64,000 bases of DNA from positions 62,001 to 126,000 of the forward strand of contig NZ_CP120984.1 in assembly GCF_030719215.1 (NCBI RefSeq), in the 5' to 3' direction. The notes beneath the pieces were generated by a model that saw only the letters and a program-made list of their open reading frames with translations, searched no databases and was not told where the DNA came from. The position numbers and the translations under genes are program-made. Positions 35,305 to 44,448 of this stretch are shown in pieces (position 1 is the first letter of the stretch; each line of letters opens with the position of its first letter). The stretch comes from Streptomyces sp. Alt3. Lineage in GTDB: Bacteria; Actinomycetota; Actinomycetes; Streptomycetales; Streptomycetaceae.

Positions 35305-36882
35305 TCATTGCGATGTCTGCTCGGCAGCTTCTCCCAGAAGCGCGCGTGCTGAGTCCGCGTAGCGGATGGCGGTCTTCTCGTCGATGCCGAAAACGAGAGC
35401 GAGGTGGAGCGGGTCGGCGCCGTGGGTGAGCGCCTCTTCGAGCTGACGGTCGACGCGGAGCCGTTCGAGGGTCGCGGTGAGGTTGCGGGTGGCCCGGGTG
35501 GTCCAGAGCTTGCCCGCTGGCCCGAGTTCGACGGCCGTCTTCTGGGTGATCAGCAGGTGTGGGTTGGCCGTGTTCGGCCAGCGGTTGCGGCGGTGCTCGA
35601 GCCAGTCCAGGACGGCCTGGCGGGTGAGGTCGTCGAGCGGGCGGACGTGACCGGCGACGGTGATTCGCCCGTTGCCGAGATCCACGTCGTTCAACTGCAT
35701 CGTTCGGATCATCTTCGGCCGTGCCGCGTGGACGGCGGCCAGGGCAGTGATCAGCTTGATGTCCGGGGTGGTCGCGCTGGCGACCGCCTGGTCGATGTCC
35801 GCTTGCCCCAGGGGCTGGGCGACGCCGCCAGCCTGCCGGTGGACACGGATCCGGTGGGTGGGGTTGCGGAAGACCTGACCGTTCCTCTTCGCGTGACGGA
35901 ACAACGACCGCAGTGCAACGACCCGGCTTTCCCGCTGCTTGCCGCTGGCGGCGTCCCGGGCGGCGATGATGTCCTCCCGGGTGACCTCCCGCAGATGGTC
36001 GTAGCGGCTGGACCACTCCAGCAGAACCGACTGGATCTCGTTGAGGTAGGTCCAGGCGGTCTGCCGTGCGCGGGGCTCGGACCGCGGGCCGCCGTCGAGT
36101 AGGGTCCGGGCCCAGGATTCGACCTCGCCGCGGATGCCCGGGGCAACGGCGTCGAGCTTGCGGTCCAACCACCGGTCGACCGCTGGCGTGCGGTCGTCGG
36201 TGAACAGGCCCAGTTGATCGAGAACTTCGGCGGTTCGACCGACCGGGAGTCCCCGGCCTCGCAGGGCCGGGAAGATCTCGGTGTAGCGGATCGACTCGCC
36301 CTCGGCATGGCCGGACAGCACGATGACCAGGGCCCGGTCGACATCGCTGGCGACCCAGCGGGTCCACCCGCGCGCCTCACCCAGAACGCGCGCTGCCCGC
36401 CGGGCCCGGATCAGCCACGGGTTGCCCAGGTCGGCGTGCCGTTCCCGTTCGAAGGTGCGGTAGTCCCGGGTGGTGGTGAACAGAGGCGGCTGGATCCAGC
36501 CCGTCATCACGAGCGCAGGGGCTGGCCCTGGTGCCCGTTTAAGGACGCGGCGCCCCTGCCTGCCGACGGGCGGCCCACCGTTCCGGGGCCGCTGCAGGTT
36601 CGCGAAGAAGAGCTGTTGGTGCTTCACGCGCCGAAGGAAGATCGCCAGTGCGGCGGCCTCGCCGTTGACGCCCGCAGCCTTGACGGCCCAGCTGGCCTGG
36701 GCCCGGCAGAGCCGGCAATGGCCGTCGTGGACGGGAACCTCGCGACGGCAGACAGCACATGCGTCAGGCGAGTTGAGCTGGCCGTAGGTGTAGCAGGCCC
36801 GGCAGAACCGGCCGGGCAGCTGTCCCCAGGCGAAGCAGCCCACGCAGGAGGCCGCAGGCTTGTTGTCGCGGATCTTGCTCAT
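35305..36882 (-). CDS. Tyrosine-recombinase-like protein with four N-terminal CxxC motifs
   Basis: 525 residues from ATG 36882. Residues 13-16, 27-30, 42-45 and 56-59 are CxxC pairs (CVGC, CRAC, CAVC, CRLC), enough for two zinc ribbons. The C-terminal half has integrase-like order: a core-binding helix bundle (SVLLEWSSRYDHLREVTREDI), ALRSLFRHAKRNGQVF, then ALAAVHAARPKMIRTMQLNDVDL where Arg I would be, and IRYADSARALL with a candidate Tyr. The HxxR box is not recognisable, so it is probably an accessory or degenerate recombinase acting with the neighbouring genes. Confidence 0.75.
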   Translation of the reverse strand: MSKIRDNKPAASCVGCFAWGQLPGRFCRACYTYGQLNSPDACAVCRREVPVHDGHCRLCRAQASWAVKAAGVNGEAAALAIFLRRVKHQQLFFANLQRPRNGGPPVGRQGRRVLKRAPGPAPALVMTGWIQPPLFTTTRDYRTFERERHADLGNPWLIRARRAARVLGEARGWTRWVASDVDRALVIVLSGHAEGESIRYTEIFPALRGRGLPVGRTAEVLDQLGLFTDDRTPAVDRWLDRKLDAVAPGIRGEVESWARTLLDGGPRSEPRARQTAWTYLNEIQSVLLEWSSRYDHLREVTREDIIAARDAASGKQRESRVVALRSLFRHAKRNGQVFRNPTHRIRVHRQAGGVAQPLGQADIDQAVASATTPDIKLITALAAVHAARPKMIRTMQLNDVDLGNGRITVAGHVRPLDDLTRQAVLDWLEHRRNRWPNTANPHLLITQKTAVELGPAGKLWTTRATRNLTATLERLRVDRQLEEALTHGADPLHLALVFGIDEKTAIRYADSARALLGEAAEQTSQ

Positions 36883-36892
36883 CGTGGCGGCG

Positions 36893-37222
36893 TCAGGCCG
36901 GCGGGAGGGATCGGCCGTCCCGGCGCTTGGGGATCACCGCCGGAGTGGCAGTCCCCGCGCCGACGGCCACTCGTTCCGTCTCCGCCTGCCCCGGGCGGCT
37001 GACCTTCTCCGGCTCGGGGATCAGCAGGTCGCCGATCTCGCAGCCGAGGACGACGCAGATGACGTCCAGGTCCTGCAGCTTGAGCGAAACGGGCTGCCCC
37101 GACCACAGGCCGGACATCTTCCCCGCCGAGATCACCAACCCGTGCTCGGCCAGGTTCCGCTGGAGCTCAGAAGCCTTCCAGACCCCTTTGTTTGCGGCGG
37201 TTAGCCGCAGGTTCCACCTCAT
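36893..37222 (-). CDS. Cro/C1-type HTH protein of the recombinase operon
   Basis: 109 residues from ATG 37222, which overlaps the recombinase stop (TGATG), so translation is coupled. Residues 1-70 form an XRE-type HTH (ANKGVWKASELQRNLAEHG, MSGLWSGQPVSLKLQDLDVI, LGCEIGDLLIPEPE). The C-terminal 40 residues are basic and disordered. It probably directs or represses the recombinases. The next gene starts 10 bases downstream. Confidence 0.8.
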   Translation of the reverse strand: MRWNLRLTAANKGVWKASELQRNLAEHGLVISAGKMSGLWSGQPVSLKLQDLDVICVVLGCEIGDLLIPEPEKVSRPGQAETERVAVGAGTATPAVIPKRRDGRSLPPA

Positions 37223-38336
37223 CAGACCAGTCCTTCCAGCCGCTTCGCGGCCCGTTCCATCCCGGCGACCCAGGCGTCCTCGACCCGGGTCTGCTGGACG
37301 TGGATGTATCGCATCGTGGTGGCGATCCACGAGTGTCCCAAAACCTCCTGGATTGCAAGCAAGTCCAACCCACTTCCATAGAGTTGGGACGCGCAGAAAT
37401 GCCGCAGGACATGCGGAGTCAGCTTCTTGCCCCACCCGGGCAGATGCACTTTCGCCGCGTCCTTGAGCCCATTGCGCAGGGCGTCGTCGCCCACCCGCCG
37501 CGAGGACCCGTCGGCGTTCTTGCACTCAGAGGGGAACAGCGGGGCGCCGGGGCGGGTGTGGTCGTCGTCGAACTGGCCCCAGACGTCTTCGATGAACCAC
37601 CGAAGGGTTCGGTCGGCGCCGTTGATCAGCGGGACCATCCGTTCGCGCGGGCCCGGGCGCCCTTGCCGTGGCGGACGTGGAGCTTGCCGAAGCGGCCCAG
37701 GTCCCACTTGATGTCATCCAGGTCGAGCCCGCATGCCTCGCTCACCCGCAGGCCGACCCGGGACAACAGCTTCGAGGCGGTGTAGTTCCTGGCGGTAGGG
37801 GCGAACTTGCGGCAGGTGGCCAGCTCACTGCCCCAGCCGGTGAAGAGTGCCCCGACCTCCGGCTCGCTCGGTGGAATCCGCAGCTGGGCGTCCTTCGCGC
37901 CGCGTGGCTTGTTCATCTCGTCGATCGGGCACTCGATGACCCGGCCGGTCATACGGTGCAGTTCGACCTTGTGCCGCAGCTCCAGGAACATGAAGTACGT
38001 GCTCAGCGCCTGGGACCGGGCCAGCCGGGTGCCGCTCGGCGAGCCACGCAGCACCTTGCCGAAGTACGCGTCGGCGTCGGCTGGCTCCATATCCCACAGC
38101 GGTCGGCCGAACCAGGTCCTGATCTGGTCCAGGTGTCCGACATCCCCGCGGATCGTGCCGTCCGCCAGTCCTGCCGAGGCGCGTGCGAGGACGAACCCGG
38201 ACAGCGCGTCGGTCTCGAACTGCTCCAGTTCCTCCGCCGACGCGGGCGCCCAGTGCTCGCGCATGTCCCGTACAACTGCCAGCGCCGCCAACCCGAGCCC
38301 CCTCACCTTCGGCCCGACTACGAATCGGTCGGACAC
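37222..38336 (-). pseudogene. Tyrosine recombinase split by a single-base frameshift
   Basis: The first frame (38336 to about 37655) has the core-binding domain and ArgI (LLSRVGLRVSEACGLDLDD), ending in LHVRHGKGAR and then a premature stop. The second frame carries GPRERMVPLINGADRTL, the HVLRHFCASQL box, LGHSWIATTMRYIHVQ with the catalytic Tyr, and stops at 37222. Together they make one full-length recombinase of about 370 residues. One G appears to be missing in the GC run at 37651-37660. This is either true inactivation, a sequencing error in a GC run, or less likely a programmed -1 event. Confidence 0.75.
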
Positions 38337-38597
38337 GGTGAGAACGCTTCAAGAATCCCGAAGTTACGTCACACGACCACAGAGCACTCGAAGGAGGAGG
38401 AACCCCCTGGCCACAGGGGCAGAGACTCAGCGAGGCTCAGAAGAACTCACGGGATGTCGCACAACCGCTCGGAACAAATCCCTCAACAAAGGCCATCGAG
38501 CACAGACCCCTCCGTCGATGCCGAAGCCACCGGGTTCGTGAACTTCTAGCCGTGTATCGAAAGTAGATCTTGGGGCGAACGGTGCTTCTCTGAGCCC

Positions 38598-39578
38598 TCA
38601 GCCCGAACCGGCGACCAGTGCCTCGCCGAGCGGGGTGCGCCGGTAGAGCACCGACCGTCCGGACCTGGCGCGGACAAGCAGCCCCGCGCCGCGCAGGATG
38701 GCGAGATGGTCTCCTACCGCGCCAGGTGCCATAGCGAGGCTTCGGGCGAGGTGGCTCGTACTGGCCGGGGCGTCCAGCGCCAGCAGCAGCCGGGCCCGGG
38801 ACCGGCCGACCAGGGCGGTCAGCGCGTCGGGCCGGGGGACGGCCTCCTGTTCGCCCCACAGGGCGGCGGTGCCGCGGGCACGGTAGACCAAGGTCCTGGG
38901 CCAGGGGTCGTCCATGTGGGCGGCGATGTGCCCGACGATGGTCGAAGGGATCACCAGGAGCCCGTCTCCGGCGAGGCGGACTGTTCCGCCCCGGAGGAAG
39001 CCGATCTCGATACCGCCGGCGCGCCAGGTGACGCCCGGGTGCAGGCTCTCGATGGTCGCGGCCCAGCCGTGTTCGCCGATCACCCCCACCCGGTGCACGA
39101 CATCGCGCTCACAGATCGCGCGCAGTTGAGGCCAGTCCGCGGCGAGCAGTTCGTGCCACGCCCGGTCCATCGCCTCGGCGATCCGGGAGACGGCGTCCGG
39201 TGCGTCCAGCACTGCGCGTACACGGGGATCACGGGCGGACGGGCCGGTCGCGCTGGCGGCGATTTCGTGGCGGGCCGCTTCCAGCGGTGTGGCCCGGATC
39301 ATGGCCAGGTCGTCGGCCCAGGTCTGGTTGAGGCCGCGCGGCGGCGGGGCGACGAAGTTCGGCCCAGCCCCGCGCTGGGTGTGCAGGGCGAGGACGGCGT
39401 TCAGTTCGGTCTCACGGCGAAGCCGTTCAAAGGCCGGTAGGAGCCGGGCCGCCCACGCTCGCGGCAGCGGCGGGTCCTGCCCGGCGAGCGAGCGCAGCAG
39501 CAAGCAGAGGTCCAACGCGGGCGACAGCGCGAAGCGGCTGCGCAGCAGGTCCTCGACGGAGACTTCGAAGCGCAGCAC
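38598..39578 (-). CDS. ArsR-type winged-helix regulator with DUF5937-like sensor domain
   Basis: 326 residues from ATG 39578. The N-terminal 240 residues are the sensor region commonly seen with this family in actinomycetes (MLRFEVSVEDLLRSRFALSP, FLRGGTVRLAGDGLLVIPS). The C-terminus is the ArsR HTH (LVGRSRARLLLALDAPAST, LAMAPGAVGDHLAILRGAGL, VLYRRTPLGEAL). It is divergent from an MFS exporter 89 bp away, the usual regulator-exporter pair. Confidence 0.85.
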   Translation of the reverse strand: MLRFEVSVEDLLRSRFALSPALDLCLLLRSLAGQDPPLPRAWAARLLPAFERLRRETELNAVLALHTQRGAGPNFVAPPPRGLNQTWADDLAMIRATPLEAARHEIAASATGPSARDPRVRAVLDAPDAVSRIAEAMDRAWHELLAADWPQLRAICERDVVHRVGVIGEHGWAATIESLHPGVTWRAGGIEIGFLRGGTVRLAGDGLLVIPSTIVGHIAAHMDDPWPRTLVYRARGTAALWGEQEAVPRPDALTALVGRSRARLLLALDAPASTSHLARSLAMAPGAVGDHLAILRGAGLLVRARSGRSVLYRRTPLGEALVAGSG

Positions 39579-39667
39579 GCGGCCATGCTACTGCGGGACG
39601 CCTGCTCGGATTCGTCCAGCGACGAATCATTGGTGAGTGGTGCGGGCGTACGGCGAGGCTGCGCGTC

Positions 39668-40930
39668 ATGACTCCGACCGCCGGGCCCGCGCAGGGCGAC
39701 CACCGGACCACGTACCGCGAGGTGCTGGCCGAGCCGCGCTTCCGGCTGCTGTTCTCGACCCGCACCGTCGCGATCACCGCGGACGCGCTGCGGATCACCA
39801 CGTTCTCGGTTCTGGTCTTCTCGTCCACCGGCTCCGCCCTGCTGAGCGCGGTGGCTTTCGGCATCGGCTTCATCCCGCAGCTGTTCGGCTCACTGTTGCT
39901 GGGCTCACTGGCCGACCGACTGCCGCCCCGCGCGCTCATCACCGGCGGCTACGCCCTGACCTGCGCCACCGCCCTGCTGCTCGCCCTGGTGCGGATGCCG
40001 ATCACGGCAAGCCTCGGCGTCGTGGCGCTGGTCTCTCTCGCCACACCGGTGTTTCACGGCGCGTCGAGCCGGCTGGTCGCTCAGTCGCTGGAGGGCGACG
40101 CCTATGTACTGGGCCGGTCACTGAGCAACGTCGCCAGTGCGGGCGCGCAGGTGTTCGGCCTGGCGCTGGGCGGTGCGGCCGTCGCGGCACTCGGCCCACG
40201 CCGGGCGCTCGCGGTCAGCGCCGTCCTCTACTTCGGCTGCGCGCTGGTTGTCCGCGTCCGGCTGCCCCGGCTGGAGGCGGGAAAGTTCGACGGCACACCC
40301 GGCGGCGACAGCGGGGCCGTCCGGGCAAGCCTGCGGGGTGCGGGCCTGCTGCTACGCGACCGTACGGTGCGACGGCTGATGCTGGCCCAGTGGCTGCCCG
40401 TCGCGTTCGTGGCGGGCGCGGAGGGCATCATCGTCGCCTACGCGGGAGAACGCCACTTCGCGCCCGGCCGGTACGCGGTGCTGATGGGCTGTCTGCCGGT
40501 CGGCATGCTGGTCGGCGACCTGCTGGTGGGCCGGTTCCTGCGGCCACGTACCCGGGAACGGCTGGTGGTCCCGTTGGTTGCGCTGGCGGGGCTGCCTCTG
40601 CTCGGCTTCGTCGCCGAGCCCGGGGTGGGCGTCTCGTCCTGCCTGCTGCTGATCAGCGGCCTCGGATACGCCTACGGACTCGGCCTGCAACGCCCGTTCC
40701 TGGACGCCCTGCCGCAGGACGGCCAGGGCCAGGCCTTCGGCCTGCTCGGCTCCGGCAGCATGACGTTGCAGGGCGTCGGGCCGGTCTGCCTGGGGGCGGC
40801 GGCCTCGGCGGGCACGGGAACAGGCGGGGCAATCGCCCTGGCTGGCGGCGCGGTGGCGCTTACCGCCGGCTGGATTTTCACCTGGCACCTGCCCACCATC
40901 GGAGGGCCCGACGCCAATTCCGCGACATGA
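39668..40930 (+). CDS. MFS efflux transporter
   Basis: 420 residues from ATG 39668. It has 12 predicted hydrophobic segments and the MFS loop motif after helix 2 (GSLADRLPPRALITGG). It matches the MFS proteins paired with ArsR/DUF5937 regulators, which are presumed drug or metabolite exporters. It ends in ATHLPTIG-like soluble residues with no C-terminal domain. Substrate unknown; expression is probably relieved when the regulator binds the compound. Confidence 0.85.
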   Translation: MTPTAGPAQGDHRTTYREVLAEPRFRLLFSTRTVAITADALRITTFSVLVFSSTGSALLSAVAFGIGFIPQLFGSLLLGSLADRLPPRALITGGYALTCATALLLALVRMPITASLGVVALVSLATPVFHGASSRLVAQSLEGDAYVLGRSLSNVASAGAQVFGLALGGAAVAALGPRRALAVSAVLYFGCALVVRVRLPRLEAGKFDGTPGGDSGAVRASLRGAGLLLRDRTVRRLMLAQWLPVAFVAGAEGIIVAYAGERHFAPGRYAVLMGCLPVGMLVGDLLVGRFLRPRTRERLVVPLVALAGLPLLGFVAEPGVGVSSCLLLISGLGYAYGLGLQRPFLDALPQDGQGQAFGLLGSGSMTLQGVGPVCLGAAASAGTGTGGAIALAGGAVALTAGWIFTWHLPTIGGPDANSAT

Positions 40931-41076
40931 CGAAGGGCTCGCCCCTGCATGTCTGGGAGGCTGCAAAGCTCATTGCCCAGTGTTCCGCACCCTGATCAAC
41001 CAGTGCACGCGGATTGTCCACGGCCAGCCCACCGTGACGGAGCGGTGATTGATCACGAATCGGGACGATCTGTTAG

Positions 41077-41385
41077 TTCAGAGAACGGACCACGATCGTC
41101 GACTCGACCAATCTCCACGTACACGTCAGGACCAGCCTGCTGGCCCGCGCCCGCTACTGGCAACGCCCCACCGTCGCCGTCCTGTTCGACACACCACTGG
41201 CAACGGTCGAGGCACAGAACGCGGCCCGCGACCGGATGGTGCCCCAGCGCCTCGTGCACCAGCTCCACCAACTGCTACCCACCGTCGACCAACTGCACGA
41301 CGAAGGCTTCGCCACGGTCCGCCTGGCTTCCGCCCTAACCACCACCGGGGCACCCGATGAGCGACATCAGCACCGGCATCGGTAG
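41077..41385 (+). pseudogene. C-terminal fragment of a P-loop (PNK-like) kinase
   Basis: A start-less frame reads TIVDSTNLHVHVRTSLLARA, then TVAVLFDTPLATVEAQNAARDR and VPQRLVHQLHQLLPTVDQL. This is the second half of AAA/polynucleotide-kinase-like proteins (DATN box, aliphatic strand, RNxxR lid). The Walker A half is absent and stops occur just upstream at 41050 and 41074. It is a decayed gene. Confidence 0.55.
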
Positions 41386-41817
41386 GCGCGACAACCACGT
41401 TGCGACCATCCCCGACACCCATCCCCACCGGCTGCTTCTGATTCCTCGACTCAGACTGGACGCTGTGCCGCGCGCCGCGCTGCGGCGCTCGTATCCAAAC
41501 CCCCAAAGCCAGAGTCATGTGACCGGCTCAAGGCCGGATCCGACGTCCTCGGGCAAGGGCTCAACAGGGCCCTCGCTCTTCCAGACCAGCCGACGGCCAT
41601 GCGTAGGGCAGTACGCCTGAACCGAGTCCTCAACCGGGAAGTCATGGCCCCAGCCGTCGCCCACACAGCGGGTCACCGATCAGCCTCCAGCTCGGCGCAG
41701 GCCGCCCCATCAGGGCAGGCCCGTGGGAACCAGCTGTAAGAACAACCCTCCGCCAGCCTGTGCCGCTGCTCGCCGAGGTCCTGTCAACTGTCGGACGTGG
41801 CTCCTACGATGCTAGGC

Positions 41818-42347
41818 ATGGCGCGCTTTGAGAATCTCCAGCAGTCCCTGTGGGACACCGGTATCGACTACGGAGTGCAGCCGCCCGTGACCGACCGGGT
41901 GATTCTGGAGGCCGAGCGGCTGCTGAACGTCACGCTCCCCGACTCCCTGCTCGTTCTGCTGCGACAGCAGAACGGGGGCCGGGTCACGAGCAGCCGGAAT
42001 GCTTTCCCTACGAGAGGGCCGACCTCATGGAGTGCCGACCACGTCCTCTTCGACAGCTTGCTGGGCATCGCCCACCGCGAGCGAACGATATCCATGCTCG
42101 ACAGCCCGTACCTGGTGGAAGAGTGGAACCTCCCCGCCCCAGTTGTGCTGGTCTCGGGGGACGGGCCTTGCTGGATCGGACTCGACTACCGGGCCTGTGG
42201 CCGGAGCACGCGGAACCCTCCGTCACCTGGTTCGACGCGGACAACAACTCGGAGTTGGCCCTCGCTCCGGACTTCCAGTCCTTCATCGAGGACCTCACCT
42301 CGGCTAGCGGGTTCGAGAATGTGAGGAGCGACGGCTCATTCGGCTGA
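41818..42347 (+). pseudogene. SMI1/KNR4-family protein broken by a one-base deletion
   Basis: From ATG 41818 the first frame gives an SMI1/KNR4 fold (VTDRVILEAERLLNVTLPDS, LLVLLRQQNGG, WIGLDYRACG). After about 42200 the family sequence continues in another frame (PEHAEPSVTWFDADNNSEL, FQSFIEDLTSASG) and stops at 42345-42347. One C seems to be missing in GTGGCCGGAG. SMI1 proteins are typical immunity proteins of contact-dependent toxins; no toxin is next to it. Confidence 0.7.
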
Positions 42348-42913
42348 GCCCGCACGCGAAGCGCGTCCGTACTCCCGGCAAGGCCAAGTCCCTGCCTTGA
42401 GCCCGGCAGAGGGCAAACGTTGCTTGATGCGGCACATAGGCCTGGTTTGTGCCTCCCAGACGTGGGTGACCCGGCTGGGCGGCCGTCCAGGAAGACCGCG
42501 AAGTCGCCACTGCCGGGTGATTGTCAGGGCGACGCCGGTAGTGGTGCCGAATCTCGCGTAGTCCACGATCAGCGGTAGTTCCTTTTCCGCGAACTCGTCC
42601 GGTATCACCAAGGGGCGAAAATAGGCCCGATAGGGTTGTGGCAACAGCAAATTCGCCGTACAGCCCGGTCTCAGGCTAGGGCACGGCAGTCACGGAAGGG
42701 ATCGGGCATATCCTGGCTGGGTCGCCGGGGGCGGTGGGCACGGACGTCATGCAACAGATCGTGCCCTGTCGACGGCTATGGCTGCACGGGCGAAGGATTC
42801 TCGACGCGCGTGTCGTCCGACAGCGGCCGGGCACACGATGTCCACTACCGGGAGTGGTTCCTGCGGCCGGCCTTTGTGCTGTGGGGAGATCCCCGCTCTG
42901 GTGGAGGTGTGCC
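42348..42913. other. No convincing gene
   Basis: A minus-strand frame (42336-42650) starting MLLPQPYRAYFRPLVIPDEF has some protein-like character but ends in low-quality sequence and has no ribosome site I trust. It may be a gene fragment. I see nothing else here except the leader of the HIT gene. Confidence 0.4.
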
Positions 42914-43408
42914 ATGTCGTCCGTGGGCCGCAAGCTGTTCGATCTGGAAGCTTACGAGGCCAGGGCCCGTCTCGGGCCGTGCTTCGTCTGCGCGTTCTTG
43001 AAGGGAGAACCCGGCTACGAGCACGAGCTGGTCTATGAGGACGCGGACCATGTGGCGTTCCTGGATCGGTGGCCGACGCTGCCGGGCAAGGTTCTCGTCG
43101 CGCCCAGGGAACACGTGGAGGATGTGGTCAGCGGGTTCTCGGACGACGGTTACCTGCGGATGATGCAGGCCGTACGCCGTGTGGCGCTCGCGGTCGAGGA
43201 GGTGCTGGCGCCGGAGCGGGTGTACCTGCTGTCCTTGGGATCCCGGCAGGGAAATCCGCATGTCCACTGGCATGTCGCTGCCCTGCCGCCTGGGACCCCC
43301 TACGAGCAGCAACAGTTCCATGCGCTCATGACGGAGCACGGGGTCGCCGATGTGGCGCCGGCCGAGACCGCGAGGATCGCGGCCAAGTTGCGGCGGCGCC
43401 TGGCCTGA
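42914..43408 (+). CDS. HIT-family hydrolase
   Basis: 164 residues from ATG 42914, with GGAGGT 6 bases upstream. The histidine triad is present (HVHWHVAALP). Upstream elements fit the family: CFVCAFLKGEPGYEHELVYE, which is a CxxC-type zinc start, and HVAFLDRWPTLPGKVLVAPR. HIT proteins hydrolyse nucleoside phosphoramidates, dinucleotides or related nucleotide conjugates. The member-specific substrate cannot be told from sequence. It appears monocistronic. Confidence 0.85.
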   Translation: MSSVGRKLFDLEAYEARARLGPCFVCAFLKGEPGYEHELVYEDADHVAFLDRWPTLPGKVLVAPREHVEDVVSGFSDDGYLRMMQAVRRVALAVEEVLAPERVYLLSLGSRQGNPHVHWHVAALPPGTPYEQQQFHALMTEHGVADVAPAETARIAAKLRRRLA

Positions 43409-43941
43409 CGCCCGCTGTTCCAGGTCAGCCTGGAGCAACTCTTGACCGACACCCCCTCGACAGCCCCGGCGCCGGACCGGCCGCCAGTTGAAGCCGAAGC
43501 TGTGATCGACATGCTCAACCGCGGTGCCAGCGAGAACGACGAACCGCTGCCGCTGGCCACGCTCAAGCGACGCCTCACCTATTGCTGCGAAGCTTTCCAG
43601 GCATGCCACTACGGGGCCCTGCGGCAGGGCTGTGTCAGTCGCGGGAGTCACACCGTGCATCCTTCAGGACCGACACGGCTTCACACACCCGCATTTCAGA
43701 TGACCTGCTCACGCCTCTGCTCCGTCCCTCGGGTGAAGTGCAGAGAAGCACCGCCGAGAACAAGATGGTGCCGATCAAGTCCAGTTCGGGGTCATGAGTT
43801 TTGACGGACCCGATCCATACCACCTCGCCGGCCGGCCACCGCACTGGCTCTGAGTCGCTACGGCCGACGACGGAAGCCGGCCACACGATCCCGCGCCGCG
43901 CGGCCGACACCGACCGGGGGCTCGCCCCCGCTGCTCACGGC
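43409..43941. other. No convincing gene
   Basis: Short frames on both strands have no start signals. One minus-strand piece (about 43640-43910) contains WIGSVKTHDPELDLIGTI and looks like a decayed gene fragment, but I cannot assign it. Confidence 0.4.
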
Positions 43942-44448
43942 CTACGCTTGGCTCCGATGCCTCCAGCTGTACACGGGGTCGGTTCCATCGCGTCGCGATG
44001 CGACCCAGTCGGGAGCCAAGCCGTCGGCCATACGGATGACGCGCGACTCGTCGAACACAACGACCCGGTCGGCGATGCCCCAGGAACCGTCGCGACGCTC
44101 GAACCGGTCGACGTAGCGGCAGCGGATGATCGCCAGATCCTGCTCCCCGCCGGGTTCGGCTGGGGCCTGCCGCAGGAAACACAGGCAGTACGACTCGACG
44201 TCGGCACTGTGCTCGCCCGTGAATTCCACCAGCACGTTGGAGATGAAGTGCTGGGAGGAGTCGATGGTGCGGTGTCGGGCGCGGATGTCCTCGACGAGCC
44301 CGGCGGCGTCCCCCGTGTACCCGCCGTGGACGTCGACCGCATCGTCGAAGTAGCAGGCCGCTATGGCGTCGTAATCCAGTCGATCCACCGCCCGGGCGTA
44401 GCGGAACAGGACGTCCTGGATCTCGAAACGGTCGTCGGCGCGGCTCAT
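43942..44448 (-). CDS. SnoaL-like (NTF2-fold) protein, distal gene of the catabolic operon
   Basis: 168 residues from ATG 44448, overlapping the FAD dehydrogenase stop by 4 bases. It belongs to the SnoaL_4-type NTF2 fold: RFEIQDVLFRYARAVDRLDY, AACYFDDAVDVHGGYTG, HFISNVLVEFTGEHS. Such proteins act as dehydratases, isomerases or small hydroxylation partners on cyclic ketones and steroids; catalytic residues are usually the Asp/His/Tyr around the opening, and the DYDAIAACYFDD and HRTIDSSQHF segments here are compatible. Co-transcription with redox enzymes suggests a dehydration or isomerisation step. Confidence 0.8.
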   Translation of the reverse strand: MSRADDRFEIQDVLFRYARAVDRLDYDAIAACYFDDAVDVHGGYTGDAAGLVEDIRARHRTIDSSQHFISNVLVEFTGEHSADVESYCLCFLRQAPAEPGGEQDLAIIRCRYVDRFERRDGSWGIADRVVVFDESRVIRMADGLAPDWVASRRDGTDPVYSWRHRSQA

